Source of the DNA: Roseburia zhanii
GTDB taxonomy: Bacteria > Bacillota > Clostridia > Lachnospirales > Lachnospiraceae
Assembly (NCBI RefSeq): GCF_014287635.1
Contig: NZ_JACOPH010000014.1
Location: forward strand, 20,589 to 84,588
Length of the DNA stretch: 64,000 bases
Direction of reading: 5' to 3'
The notes below the pieces were generated by a model, which ran no database searches, was not told where the DNA came from, and saw only the letters and a program-made list of their open reading frames with translations. Position numbers and translations under genes: made by a program. Below, piece after piece: positions 45,913-55,393 of the stretch (the first letter of the stretch is position 1; each line of letters starts with the position of its first letter).

Positions 45913-46161
45913 ATGACAGTTGAACAGTTGGACAAAATATCGGCACAGAGATTAGAAGATGTTGATATTGATACATTGGTGGAAGTAAACAGCATAAAGT
46001 ACGCTGACGGAATGCCTGTGGAAAAGAAGGTTGCGGGAATGATTGCAAAGACAGGTAATCCGTATTTCCGCAGATCAGGAAAGAGCAAGATTAAGATTTC
46101 ATTTTCTGATAACGGGGAAAGCCTGAAAGACAATTATATTGCTATGCTTGCCAATGTATAG
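45913..46161 (+). CDS. small ICE protein resembling DUF6870
   Basis: 82 residues, AGGAGG-type site before the ATG. TLVEVNSIKYADGMPVEKKV, then GMIAKTGNPYFRRSG and IKISFSDNGESLKDNY agree with the short proteins encoded ahead of serine recombinases in clostridial elements (DUF6870, from memory). Possibly involved in recombination directionality, but that is speculation. Confidence 0.65.
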   Translation: MTVEQLDKISAQRLEDVDIDTLVEVNSIKYADGMPVEKKVAGMIAKTGNPYFRRSGKSKIKISFSDNGESLKDNYIAMLANV

Positions 46162-46320
46162 AGCAGTCAGCCAAAATTAGGGGTGGAAATTCAGATGGAT
46201 TTGTGATATCATTACAGACAAATAAGGACATCTAACCCGAAAGGGTATCAATTTCATATTTATGTTTCCATTCCTCTTGATTTGGGACTTCTAACTTAGA
46301 AAATCGAAGGAGTGGTGGAC

Positions 46321-47982
46321 ATGAACAATTCTAAAAGAATTTACAGAGCAGCCATCTATGTTAGATTATCTAAGGAAGATGGCGATCTTGATGATGTGAG
46401 AAAAGCTGAAAGTAACAGTATCTCAAATCAGAAATCCCTGATACTTAATTATTTAAAAGACAAAGAAGATATTGAAATAGTATCAATCCGTGAGGATGAC
46501 GGCTATTCAGGGGCAACTTTTGACCGTCCGGCATTTAAACTTATGATGCAGGATGTGAAAGACGGTATTATAGACTGTATCGTTGTAAAAGATCTTTCGA
46601 GGTTTGCAAGAGAGTATATCGACGCAGGGCGATACATTGAGCGGATGTTTCCGGCAATGGGGATACGATTTATAGCAATCAATGATGCCTATGACAGTGC
46701 AGATACACAGGCACAGGGAAACGAGATAATCATTCCGTTTAAGAATCTTATCAATGACGCTTATTGCAGGGATATTTCCATAAAAATCCGAAGCCACCTT
46801 GAAACAAAGAGACAGAACGGAGAATTTGTAGGAAATTACTGTGTCTATGGCTACAAGAAATCTGAGATTGACCATAATGTGATTGTCCCGGACGAATATG
46901 CAGGTCATGTGGTACAGGATATTTTCCGCTGGATAAAGAATGGAATGAGCCTTGATGCCATAAGCGATAAGCTGAATGCTCTTGGTATCCTGTCACCTAT
47001 GGCATACAAACTCAGCAATGGCGAAAATTATAAGACAGCATTTCAGAAGAAAGACGAGCTGCTGTGGACTCCTGTTGCGGTAAGGCGTATCGCAACGAAT
47101 ATTATTTACACAGGAACGCTTGTACAGGGAAAAATCACAACACCAAACCATAAGGTTAAAACAAAGATATTAAAGCCACAGGAGAAATGGGCAGTATGCC
47201 ACAACAATCACGAGGCACTGGTATCTTTAAGGACTTTCCAGATCGTACAGCGTCTGTTGTCGGTGGATATGAGAATGGCACCAGGAAAAGATTCTATTTA
47301 TCTTTTATCCGGAATAGCAGTATGTGCCGACTGTGGGGCACTTATGACACGAAAGGTGTCTACAGTAAATGGAAAAAAGTATGTTTACTATATGTGTTCC
47401 AATAACAAGAAGAATAAGAAGTGCAGCTCCCATAGGATAAAAGAGGCAGACTTGGAAAGCCGTGTATTTGATACCTTGAGGGATATGACAGCAATACTTC
47501 TGGATGCGGATGAGGTAATAAAGGAAGCTGGCAATAGTGCCAATTTCAGAATAGACCAGAAAAAGACAAAAGAGAGGATCAGTGCAAAAGAGAAAGAGAT
47601 AACCAAATACAACCAGATGCTTGTTTCGCTTTATGAGGATTACCGAGATGGAATCGTTGATAAATCAGATTTTGCGATTATCAAGGAGAGTTTTGAGGTA
47701 AAAAGAGCAGAGGCGGAAAAGGCAATCGACAGGTTGCAGAAGGAAGCGGAAAACATTGCTGCCGGGATTGAAAGGGATACCGAGTGGCTGGAAGAACACA
47801 GGAAATGGAAAACAATGCCTTCTCTTACCCGTAATGTGGTAGTAAGCCTTATACAGTCTGTAAAGGTATATGAGGGCGGTGATATAGAAATCGTACTGGA
47901 CTGTGACGATGAATACAGAAAAATCGTTGCAAGAGCCGGGGAGCTGGAAAGACAGCATGATGCGGAAAGGCTGGTGGTTTAA
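46321..47982 (+). CDS. large serine recombinase 1
   Basis: 553 residues from ATG 46321 (AAGGAG eight bases upstream). The catalytic N-terminus has RAAIYVRLSKEDGD with the nucleophile Ser and IVVKDLSRFAREYIDAGRYI with the Arg/Asp residues. A recombinase domain, a zinc ribbon (CADCGALM...YMCSNNKKNKKCSS) and a C-terminal coiled coil follow. The first of three consecutive recombinase genes; it joins the next by adjacent stop and start (TAAATG). Confidence 0.95.
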   Translation: MNNSKRIYRAAIYVRLSKEDGDLDDVRKAESNSISNQKSLILNYLKDKEDIEIVSIREDDGYSGATFDRPAFKLMMQDVKDGIIDCIVVKDLSRFAREYIDAGRYIERMFPAMGIRFIAINDAYDSADTQAQGNEIIIPFKNLINDAYCRDISIKIRSHLETKRQNGEFVGNYCVYGYKKSEIDHNVIVPDEYAGHVVQDIFRWIKNGMSLDAISDKLNALGILSPMAYKLSNGENYKTAFQKKDELLWTPVAVRRIATNIIYTGTLVQGKITTPNHKVKTKILKPQEKWAVCHNNHEALVSLRTFQIVQRLLSVDMRMAPGKDSIYLLSGIAVCADCGALMTRKVSTVNGKKYVYYMCSNNKKNKKCSSHRIKEADLESRVFDTLRDMTAILLDADEVIKEAGNSANFRIDQKKTKERISAKEKEITKYNQMLVSLYEDYRDGIVDKSDFAIIKESFEVKRAEAEKAIDRLQKEAENIAAGIERDTEWLEEHRKWKTMPSLTRNVVVSLIQSVKVYEGGDIEIVLDCDDEYRKIVARAGELERQHDAERLVV

Positions 47983-49626
47983 ATGGCAAGGAAGTCAAGA
48001 ACACAGCCGAAACAATCACCGGATACACTGAATGTATTATCCAAAGTGTATAAAACTGCCATATATGTGAGATTGTCTGCGGAAAAAGAGGAAACCAGAG
48101 ACAGAAAAACCTTAATCAATCAGAGAAATCTCATTAAAAACTTTGTAGACCAGCAGTTGGATATGGAAATCTATGACATCTATATGGACGATGAATTTTC
48201 CGGTACAACATTCGACAGACCTCAGTTTGAGCGTATGATGTCAGATATGAGGGCAGGAAGGATTAACTGTATTGTCGTAAAGGATTTGTCCCGCTTGGGT
48301 AGAGATTACATTGAAACGGGCAATCTGGTAGAGCGTGTATTCCCGATGATGAATATCCGCTTTGTAGCGATTACGGATAATTATGATTCCTCAAAGAAAG
48401 ACGCAGACCTTATGGTTGCGGTCACGAATATAGCCAATGATCTGTATGCTAAGGATATTTCAAAGAAAATATCTTCCAGTAAGCAGGAAGCGATGGAAAA
48501 AGGTATTCCGACTGGAAATGTGGCTTATGGCTATAAGGTAGTCTTTAATGAAAATAAAGTCAAGGTAATGGTTGAGGATAAGGAAGCCGCAGATGTTGTA
48601 AGGTGGATTTTTAATGAGGCAGAAAAAGGTACACTGCATTCTGTGATAGCGGCAGAACTGAATGCGAAGCATATCCTTACACCTGCCCAGTACAAAGTAA
48701 GGCATAATATAGAGAAACTTGAAAAGCTGCGTGGAGTTAAGTGGACTGTTGATACATTGTCACAGATTTTAAAGAATGAAGTCTATATTGGAAGATATGT
48801 GACAGGTAAAGACAGGGTATGCCTGTACAGACACGAAAAGAGGCATACTACCAATAAAGATGAGTGGTATGTTTTTGAAAAACATCATATTGCACTTATT
48901 GCAAAGGAACAGTTCTATGCGGTACAGAAGAATAAAAGAAAGGTAATAAAGCCAGCAAAAAAGCAGACAGTGAATATGCTGAAAGGCAAAATCACCTGCG
49001 GATGTTGTGGAAGCAGTATCCATATCCACCCAGAGAAACACGCAAAGGTTTATATGTGTACGCATAGAAAAAGATATGGAAAGGATAGTTGTAACTGCCT
49101 GCCTGTAAAGGTAGACGATGTATATGCAGCGGTGCTTGCCGTTATAAAAGAGCAGATACAGGTCTTTGTTGACCGGGAAATGATATTAAAGGCACACCAC
49201 AATGACAGCAGGGTAATCAGACAGGAACAGGTATATACGGAAGCCGTGAATAAGTGTGTCAAGGAAATGGACAGGCTTATGGAATTAAAGAGCGGCTTGT
49301 ATGCAGATTACACAGAAGAACTGCTTGATGAAAAGGAATACCTGCAACTGAACAGGGAGTATTCGCAGCGTATTGAGAAATTGAAGATACAGGCTGATGA
49401 ATACAGGCAGGCGGCAAGTCAGTATGAAAGTGCTGAAAAGACCGTTGCCCAGTTAAAAGCTGAAATGCTCCGTTTTAAAGGAAAACGCAAGTTGACGCAG
49501 GAAATGGTCGATTTGTTTGTTGCACAGGTACGCATATACGAAAACAAGAATCTTGAGATCGTTCTGAACTATGAAGATGAACTGAAAAAATTCGCAGAAC
49601 TGAATATGGAAAGAGAGGCAGGATAA
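47983..49626 (+). CDS. large serine recombinase 2
   Basis: 547 residues. KTAIYVRLSAEKEE (Ser), IVVKDLSRLGRDYIETGNLV, recombinase domain, zinc ribbon CGCCGSSIHIHPEKHAK...YMCTH, then a coiled coil. No separate ribosome binding site; the gene starts directly after recombinase 1 and overlaps recombinase 3 (TAATG). Translational coupling suggests a fixed ratio, as for a multi-protein integrase. Confidence 0.95.
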   Translation: MARKSRTQPKQSPDTLNVLSKVYKTAIYVRLSAEKEETRDRKTLINQRNLIKNFVDQQLDMEIYDIYMDDEFSGTTFDRPQFERMMSDMRAGRINCIVVKDLSRLGRDYIETGNLVERVFPMMNIRFVAITDNYDSSKKDADLMVAVTNIANDLYAKDISKKISSSKQEAMEKGIPTGNVAYGYKVVFNENKVKVMVEDKEAADVVRWIFNEAEKGTLHSVIAAELNAKHILTPAQYKVRHNIEKLEKLRGVKWTVDTLSQILKNEVYIGRYVTGKDRVCLYRHEKRHTTNKDEWYVFEKHHIALIAKEQFYAVQKNKRKVIKPAKKQTVNMLKGKITCGCCGSSIHIHPEKHAKVYMCTHRKRYGKDSCNCLPVKVDDVYAAVLAVIKEQIQVFVDREMILKAHHNDSRVIRQEQVYTEAVNKCVKEMDRLMELKSGLYADYTEELLDEKEYLQLNREYSQRIEKLKIQADEYRQAASQYESAEKTVAQLKAEMLRFKGKRKLTQEMVDLFVAQVRIYENKNLEIVLNYEDELKKFAELNMEREAG

Positions 49627-51206
49627 TGGCTGAGAAAAGAAAATTAGCCTTTTATATCCGTCTCTCGGATGCGGATGAGGAGGTAAAAGCAGGAACAAAA
49701 GACGAAAGTAACAGTATTACAGGACAGAGAAAACTTTTGTATGCGTACATCAAAAAGACAGAGGAATTTGCAGGCTTTGAGGTACTAGAATATTTTGATG
49801 ACGGATATTCGGGAACAATGTTCAATAACAGGGCAGAATTCCAAAGGCTCATACAGGACGCAGAGCTTGGAAGATTTGAATGTATCATAGTAAAAGACTT
49901 TTCACGATTTGGAAGGGATTACCTTGAAGTAGGCAACTATCTGGAGTTTGTATTCCCTGCAATGGGAATGAGGTTTATTTCTGTCAACGATAATTATGAC
50001 AGTGACAGAAACTTTGGTGTTACCGGAGGAATGGATGTAGCTTATAAGAATCTGATTTACCAGCTTTACAGTATGGATTTATCAAGAAAGGTAAAGAGTG
50101 CCAGAAGGACAAGAAATCTGAGCGGCGAATACACGGCATCATTTGTCTGCTATGGATACAAGAAAGATCCAGACGATAAGCATAAGCTGATAATCGATGA
50201 AGAAGCTGCAAAGGTTGTTGTGGAGATATTTTCACTGATCATTGCAGGATATAATGCAAGTGAGGTTGCCCGCATATTAAATGAGAGAAAAATCCCGACA
50301 AGAGTTCAAAACCAGTGGAAGAATGGAATCAATTATGTTCCGGTTCATAATAAAGGGGATTATATGTGGGATAATTCAGAAGTTATAGCGATTGTCCAGA
50401 ATGAGCAGTACAAAGGAATAATGATCCAGAATAAATGTGAAACTGTTGGTTTTGGAGATAATAAGAAGGTTCGCAAACGAAATAAAGAGGACTGGTCTGT
50501 TGTAGAAGGTGCAATACCAAGAATAGTAAGCGATGAAATGTTTGATGAAGTCAATAAAATGCTACGGGTTGAAGCCAGAGGGATTGAAAAGAGTACAAAG
50601 AAACGTAAGAAAAATCTTTTTATCTGTCCCTATTGTGGGAGAAAGCTGATGAATTCCAGTGCAGTATGTACACCGAAGCTCCTCTGTCCAAAACGCAGGA
50701 TGGTAAGGACTGGCGAATGTCAGCAGATTTTTATGCTGAAGTCAGAAGCACAGGACAAGGTGCTGGAAATCACAAAGGAAATCTGTAGAACACTTATACA
50801 GGAAGAAGAACTTAAAAAGGCATCAAAGGATAAAAGGAAGGTGACAAGCGATGAGTATTTGATTAGTGAGCTTAAAGCGGAGTATGACAGAATATCAAAC
50901 AGCACAGTTTCTTGTTATCAGTCATACAGAGAGGGAAAGTACACAAAAGAAGAATATGTGCAGCTAAGAAAAACAAACCAAGAGCTGTTAGCTGATCTGG
51001 AGAATCAGATATCAGATTTGCAGGAGAAAGTTGCAAATCAGGAACCAGACTCAGAGGAGAAGATAGAACAGCTAACCCAGTATAGTATGCTGGAGCAGTA
51101 TGACGGAGATGTACTTTCAAACATAATTGATAAGGTGCTCATTTACAACGACAAAGATATAGAAGTTGTGTTTAAGGGTGAGAACTTTATCCGAAATGCA
51201 GTGTAG
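49626..51206 (+). CDS. large serine recombinase 3
   Basis: 526 residues. KLAFYIRLSDADEE (Ser), IVKDFSRFGRDYLEVGNYLE, recombinase domain, zinc ribbon CPYCGRKLMNSS...LLCPKRR, coiled coil. It ends the module. The attachment site for such triplet recombinases should lie in the flanking non-coding DNA, but no att core can be identified without the empty site. Confidence 0.95.
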   Translation: MAEKRKLAFYIRLSDADEEVKAGTKDESNSITGQRKLLYAYIKKTEEFAGFEVLEYFDDGYSGTMFNNRAEFQRLIQDAELGRFECIIVKDFSRFGRDYLEVGNYLEFVFPAMGMRFISVNDNYDSDRNFGVTGGMDVAYKNLIYQLYSMDLSRKVKSARRTRNLSGEYTASFVCYGYKKDPDDKHKLIIDEEAAKVVVEIFSLIIAGYNASEVARILNERKIPTRVQNQWKNGINYVPVHNKGDYMWDNSEVIAIVQNEQYKGIMIQNKCETVGFGDNKKVRKRNKEDWSVVEGAIPRIVSDEMFDEVNKMLRVEARGIEKSTKKRKKNLFICPYCGRKLMNSSAVCTPKLLCPKRRMVRTGECQQIFMLKSEAQDKVLEITKEICRTLIQEEELKKASKDKRKVTSDEYLISELKAEYDRISNSTVSCYQSYREGKYTKEEYVQLRKTNQELLADLENQISDLQEKVANQEPDSEEKIEQLTQYSMLEQYDGDVLSNIIDKVLIYNDKDIEVVFKGENFIRNAV

Positions 51207-51440
51207 TAAACAAAATGAGTAATATAGAAAGCCAGTAGTGAAAAAGCTGCTGGCTTCTTCTATGGGTAATAACGAAAAGGTTAATAGTAATAAACTATTC
51301 TGTACTTTAAAAATCAGTAAGGGTTTGATAGAATATGTACAGAAAAAAATAAAATTTTTTTTGTCCCAGTCTTGACAGATGCAGGCACTCCTGGAGGGTG
51401 TGCCGGATGCTTCATTAGTTTAGAAAAAGTAAATAAAGAC
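51207..51440. other. intergenic region at the probable ICE end
   Basis: Contains a terminator-like hairpin GCCAGTAG...CTGCTGGC (about 51232-51256) after recombinase 3, and a short open stretch at about 51358-51470 without a start codon. No complete gene is visible. It is the likeliest place for the recombination site. Confidence 0.45.
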
Positions 51441-51469
51441 TTGACGTTTAAATCTTACACGCGTAAGAT
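51441..51469 (+). promoter_or_regulatory. BlaI-type operator/promoter 1
   Basis: TTGACG, 17 bases, TAAGAT with the palindrome ATCTTAC-ACGC-GTAAGAT (51452-51469) covering spacer and -10 element. It precedes the membrane-protein gene at 51518. Confidence 0.75.
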
Positions 51470-51517
51470 ATAGGGTGATATCAATTTCAAATTTTAAAAA
51501 GGAATGGAGGAAGGCAC

Positions 51518-52027
51518 ATGAAGATACAGAGAAAAATATGGAACTATATATTGATATTTGTACTTGGTATGATGGGCATGATTACAATTATCTTCTTTTT
51601 AGTTGAGAAATTGCTGGGGGACGGGAGATGTTATATACCGCAGAGTGCAATTATGATTGCTTTGATGTTATGCGTGTTTTGGCAGGTAGCATTGATAACA
51701 GTGGCATGTCTGTTAGGAAGGCGGATTAAAAAGATTTTTCATGGTGTAGTCAAAATGATGATGACGATAGTAACCGTTTCCGGTACTCTTTGTCTTGTTT
51801 TGTTTCTCGCATGGAATTGGTTGATATATAGTTTTAAGTTTGATGAAAAAGTAGAGCAATATGATGAACATATCGCTTTATATGTGAATAATACATTTGT
51901 AAGAACCAGATTTAGATATCCGCATTATATGTATGAAGAAAACTGGTTAATCATGAGAACGTTAAGTGATGATGAATTGCAGGAGGCAGTTTTGAAATAT
52001 GGTGATCCAGATGATTATTATAATTAA
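51518..52027 (+). CDS. membrane protein, first gene of the BlaI-type regulon
   Basis: 169 residues with three hydrophobic segments (about 10-30, 43-65 and 85-108) followed by a soluble C-terminal part (VEQYDEHIALYVNNTFVRTR). No family is recognised. AATGGAGG precedes the ATG. It is controlled by its own palindromic operator and lies upstream of the PBP gene, so a role in the beta-lactam/envelope response is suggested by context only. Confidence 0.68.
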   Translation: MKIQRKIWNYILIFVLGMMGMITIIFFLVEKLLGDGRCYIPQSAIMIALMLCVFWQVALITVACLLGRRIKKIFHGVVKMMMTIVTVSGTLCLVLFLAWNWLIYSFKFDEKVEQYDEHIALYVNNTFVRTRFRYPHYMYEENWLIMRTLSDDELQEAVLKYGDPDDYYN

Positions 52028-52097
52028 CATAGGAAATTTGATGGAATTTATAGATTCAAATTTTTGAAATACAATGGGAAAAATTTTTAAATTGAAA

Positions 52098-52113
52098 TCT
52101 TACAACTGTAAGA
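52098..52113 (+). promoter_or_regulatory. BlaI-type operator 2, before the PBP gene
   Basis: TCTTACA-AC-TGTAAGA, a perfect palindrome immediately before the ribosome binding site of the PBP gene. BlaI/MecI operators are dyads of the TACA-N2-TGTA type. Confidence 0.78.
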
Positions 52114-52125
52114 AAAGGAGATGCT

Positions 52126-54222
52126 ATGACGAAAAAAAGGAAAAAGAAAAAAAGCAGGATATACATTATATGGCTCATGAATTTATGTTTGACTATAGCT
52201 GTGATTGCATTTTTTGTATGGCATGAAAGTGTACCTGATGTATCACCGGAGAATGCTTTAAAAACATACATGGCGCATATTTTAAATCGGGAGTATGAAC
52301 AAATGTATGAAATGATTGATGCAGGAACATCCGGGAATATCAGCAAGGAAGATTTTGTAAAACGTAATTCTGCTATTTATGAGGGAATTGGTGTAGATAA
52401 TATGAAAGTTCATATCACATCTTATGATAAAGAACAAAAAGAGATCTGTTATGAAACATCTATGGATACTGTTGCAGGAAATGTAACTTTTGAAAATAAG
52501 GCATCATTTATACTGGAAAAAGGCAAATATAAGCTGATATGGAATGATTCTTTGATATTTCCAGAGCTGGATTCCACAGATAAGGTAAAAGTGTCTACAA
52601 CAAGTGCTAAAAGAGGGCAGATTATAGACCGAAATGGTCACATGCTTGCAGGCGAGGGAGTGGCTTCTTCTATAGGCGTAGTTCCCGGAAAATTAGAGAA
52701 TAAGAATGATGCTATCAGTCAGTTGGCAGAATTATTGGAAATGAAAACAGAAGATATAGAAAAAAAATTAGCAGCAAAATGGGTAAAAGATGATTCATTT
52801 GTACCATTAAAAACAGCTCCAAAGGTGAATGAATTAAAACTGATGTCGATTGAGCCAGATCAGGAAACATTGGCAGAGAAAGACAGACAGGAGAAATTAT
52901 TAGAGATTCCAGGTGTGAAAATTTCAGATATCACTGTAAGGGAATACCCACTGGGGGAGGCTGCTGCACATTTAGTAGGATATGTTCAAAACGTTACAGC
53001 AGAAGATTTAGAAGAACACGCAGGGGAGGGATATACATCGAACAGTGTGATTGGAAAAAGTGGAATGGAAGGGTTATTTGAAAAAGAATTAAAGGGACAG
53101 AATGGGTGTGCTATTTCTATTGTTGATTCAAACGGCAATAAGAAAAAAATCATAGTAAGCACGATTGTAGAAAATGGAAAAGATATAAAACTAACGATAG
53201 ATTCGAATTTGCAAAAAGAATTATATGAACAATTTAAAGATGATAAGAGCTGTTCAGTTGCTATCAATCAGTATACGGGAGAAGTATTGGCTTTAGTCAG
53301 TACACCTTCATATGATAACAACGATTTTATTAGGGGCATGTCAAGTGAAAAGTGGAATGCGCTGAATGAAGATGAGAACAAACCTATGTATAATCGTTTT
53401 CGACAGGTCTGGTGTCCGGGCTCTACGTTTAAACCAATCATAGCTGCTATTGGATTAACAACGGGGGCGATTGATCCTAACGAGGATTATGGAAATGAAG
53501 GTTTGAGCTGGCAGAAAGATTCATCATGGGGGTCATATCATGTAACGACGCTTCATGCCTATGAGCCGGTTATTTTAAAAAATGCTTTGATATATTCAGA
53601 CAATATTTATTTTGCCAAGGCGGCATTAAAAATTGGTGAAAGAGATATGGAAAGTTCATTAACAAAATTGGGATTCAATGAAGAACTTCCGTTTGATATT
53701 AAAGTGGCGAAATCGCAGTTTTCTAACACAGATAAAATTGAGAAAGAGATACAGTTGGCTGATAGTGGGTATGGACAAGGTCAGATTCTTGTAAATCCTT
53801 TGCATATGGCTTGTATATATTCTGCATTTTGCAATGAAGGAAATATGATAAAACCATATCTTACATATAAGGAAGATGCGATACCGAACGTTTGGATCAC
53901 AGCGGCATTTACAAAGGATGCAGCACAGATGGTTTTGGAGGATACAAAAGAAGTCATAAACAATCCTCATGGTACTGGCTATGCAGCATGCAGAACGGAT
54001 ATTACATTGGCTGGAAAAACAGGAACTGCAGAAATCAAAGCGTCAAAAGAAGATACAACAGGAACGGAATTGGGATGGTTTTCTGTTTTTACAACGGATG
54101 AAAATATGGATCGTCCTATTATGATTATTAGTATGGTAGAAGATGTAAAGGGAAGAGGTGGAAGTGGTTATGTTGTCAAAAAAGATAGTCAGGTTCTTGA
54201 AAAGTGGTTGTCTGATAATTAG
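52126..54222 (+). CDS. class B penicillin-binding protein, MecA/PBP2a-like layout
   Basis: 698 residues. Membrane anchor at about 12-30, NTF2-like MecA_N-type domain at about 38-150 (ENALKTYMAHILNREYEQMY), PBP dimerisation domain, then transpeptidase with Ser in PGSTFKP (near 432), SDN (near 491) and KTGTAE (near 631). It is a D,D-transpeptidase cross-linking peptidoglycan. The MecA_N domain and BlaI-type operator are shared with beta-lactam-inducible low-affinity PBPs such as PBP2a and PBP3 of Enterococcus; actual affinity is unknown. It overlaps the next gene. Confidence 0.9.
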   Translation: MTKKRKKKKSRIYIIWLMNLCLTIAVIAFFVWHESVPDVSPENALKTYMAHILNREYEQMYEMIDAGTSGNISKEDFVKRNSAIYEGIGVDNMKVHITSYDKEQKEICYETSMDTVAGNVTFENKASFILEKGKYKLIWNDSLIFPELDSTDKVKVSTTSAKRGQIIDRNGHMLAGEGVASSIGVVPGKLENKNDAISQLAELLEMKTEDIEKKLAAKWVKDDSFVPLKTAPKVNELKLMSIEPDQETLAEKDRQEKLLEIPGVKISDITVREYPLGEAAAHLVGYVQNVTAEDLEEHAGEGYTSNSVIGKSGMEGLFEKELKGQNGCAISIVDSNGNKKKIIVSTIVENGKDIKLTIDSNLQKELYEQFKDDKSCSVAINQYTGEVLALVSTPSYDNNDFIRGMSSEKWNALNEDENKPMYNRFRQVWCPGSTFKPIIAAIGLTTGAIDPNEDYGNEGLSWQKDSSWGSYHVTTLHAYEPVILKNALIYSDNIYFAKAALKIGERDMESSLTKLGFNEELPFDIKVAKSQFSNTDKIEKEIQLADSGYGQGQILVNPLHMACIYSAFCNEGNMIKPYLTYKEDAIPNVWITAAFTKDAAQMVLEDTKEVINNPHGTGYAACRTDITLAGKTGTAEIKASKEDTTGTELGWFSVFTTDENMDRPIMIISMVEDVKGRGGSGYVVKKDSQVLEKWLSDN

Positions 54223-55393
54223 TATAGGATTTTTGATGGAAATTTCGGGATGTAAAGGGAATACAGAAGAACCAGTAGCTTCTGAATCTGTTGAAATTGT
54301 CGATGAGAGAAAAATAGATGACAATTTTATAAACATTCCGATAGATATTTATGTGGAAGCTGCAAAAAACAATGAACTAACGGATATGGAAACCGTATGT
54401 AAAGTCATAAAAAGATTCGGGGAATGTGGATATGCAGCGGTTGATTGTGAAAATCGAGTTGATATGACACAAATGCAAAGTGTGATGGATTTTTGTGATT
54501 CGGTAGAGAACCAGAAAGAAGCAGAAGTGACAATTATCCAAGTGAGTAGTTTGGGAGGATTTTCAGTCTATCATTTACAGACAGAAAATGGAGTGGTTCA
54601 TGTGAAAAGATGTTACTACGGATATAAAGATGGAATTATGAAAAGTGAAGATGAGGGTGAATATCAAACCGATTATTGGAGATATACCGATGATGGATAT
54701 CTGATGTTTTCTGGAACTTATTTTTCAGAAGAATTGTATGTATTAACATTAAGTTCTGCAGAAGAGCATGTAGCATTTCGTATACTGCCATTGGATGCAA
54801 AGTGTCGGGAATTAAATGAAAAATATCTTTTGCCAATAGGATATGAGTTAAATAATATGTTTTTAGTGGATTGGAATGAGGATGATTTTGGTGATTTGAA
54901 TTTCTATGACATGTTTGATTTGTTGTATCCAAAGTTGCATAATGAAAAATTTCCATATGTAGCAGATGATAACTTAGGCATAGGTGCAGTTTATCATATT
55001 CCTAAAACAGAGTTTGAAAATGTAATTATGGAATATTTTAATATCGACAGTGAAACACTGCAATCCAAAACAGTCTATGATTCGGAGGATTCCACATATG
55101 AATACAAGCCGAGGGGTTTTGAAGAAGTAGAGTACCCGGAATACCCATATTCAGAAGTAATCGGGTATACGGAGAACAGTGATGGAACAATTACACTTAC
55201 TGCTAATGTGGTATTTCCATATTCGGGAAATTCCAAAGTATATGCTCACGAGGTTGTGATTCGTCCTTTGGAGGATGGCAGAGTACAATATGTATCCAAT
55301 CGGATCATACCTTCCGAGGATAATAGTGAGGAAACATGGCACACACCCCGTTTGACAGCAGAGGAATGGGAAGAACTGTATGGAGGCGAATGA
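54170..55393 (+). CDS. lipoprotein 1 of a three-paralog group
   Basis: 407 residues from ATG 54170, inside the PBP gene's end (translational coupling). Lipobox near MEISGCKGN (Cys at about 28). The mature protein has a central segment with YWRYTDDGYLMFSGTYF and a C-terminus EVIGYTENSDGTITLTANVV. These segments recur in the next two proteins. It is a lipid-anchored extracellular protein; the function is unknown. Confidence 0.8.
   Translation: MLSKKIVRFLKSGCLIISIGFLMEISGCKGNTEEPVASESVEIVDERKIDDNFINIPIDIYVEAAKNNELTDMETVCKVIKRFGECGYAAVDCENRVDMTQMQSVMDFCDSVENQKEAEVTIIQVSSLGGFSVYHLQTENGVVHVKRCYYGYKDGIMKSEDEGEYQTDYWRYTDDGYLMFSGTYFSEELYVLTLSSAEEHVAFRILPLDAKCRELNEKYLLPIGYELNNMFLVDWNEDDFGDLNFYDMFDLLYPKLHNEKFPYVADDNLGIGAVYHIPKTEFENVIMEYFNIDSETLQSKTVYDSEDSTYEYKPRGFEEVEYPEYPYSEVIGYTENSDGTITLTANVVFPYSGNSKVYAHEVVIRPLEDGRVQYVSNRIIPSEDNSEETWHTPRLTAEEWEELYGGE

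Noticed and set aside
51358-51470. short open frame between recombinase 3 and the membrane-protein gene
   Set aside because: No start codon, and it runs through the promoter and operator; not supported as a gene.
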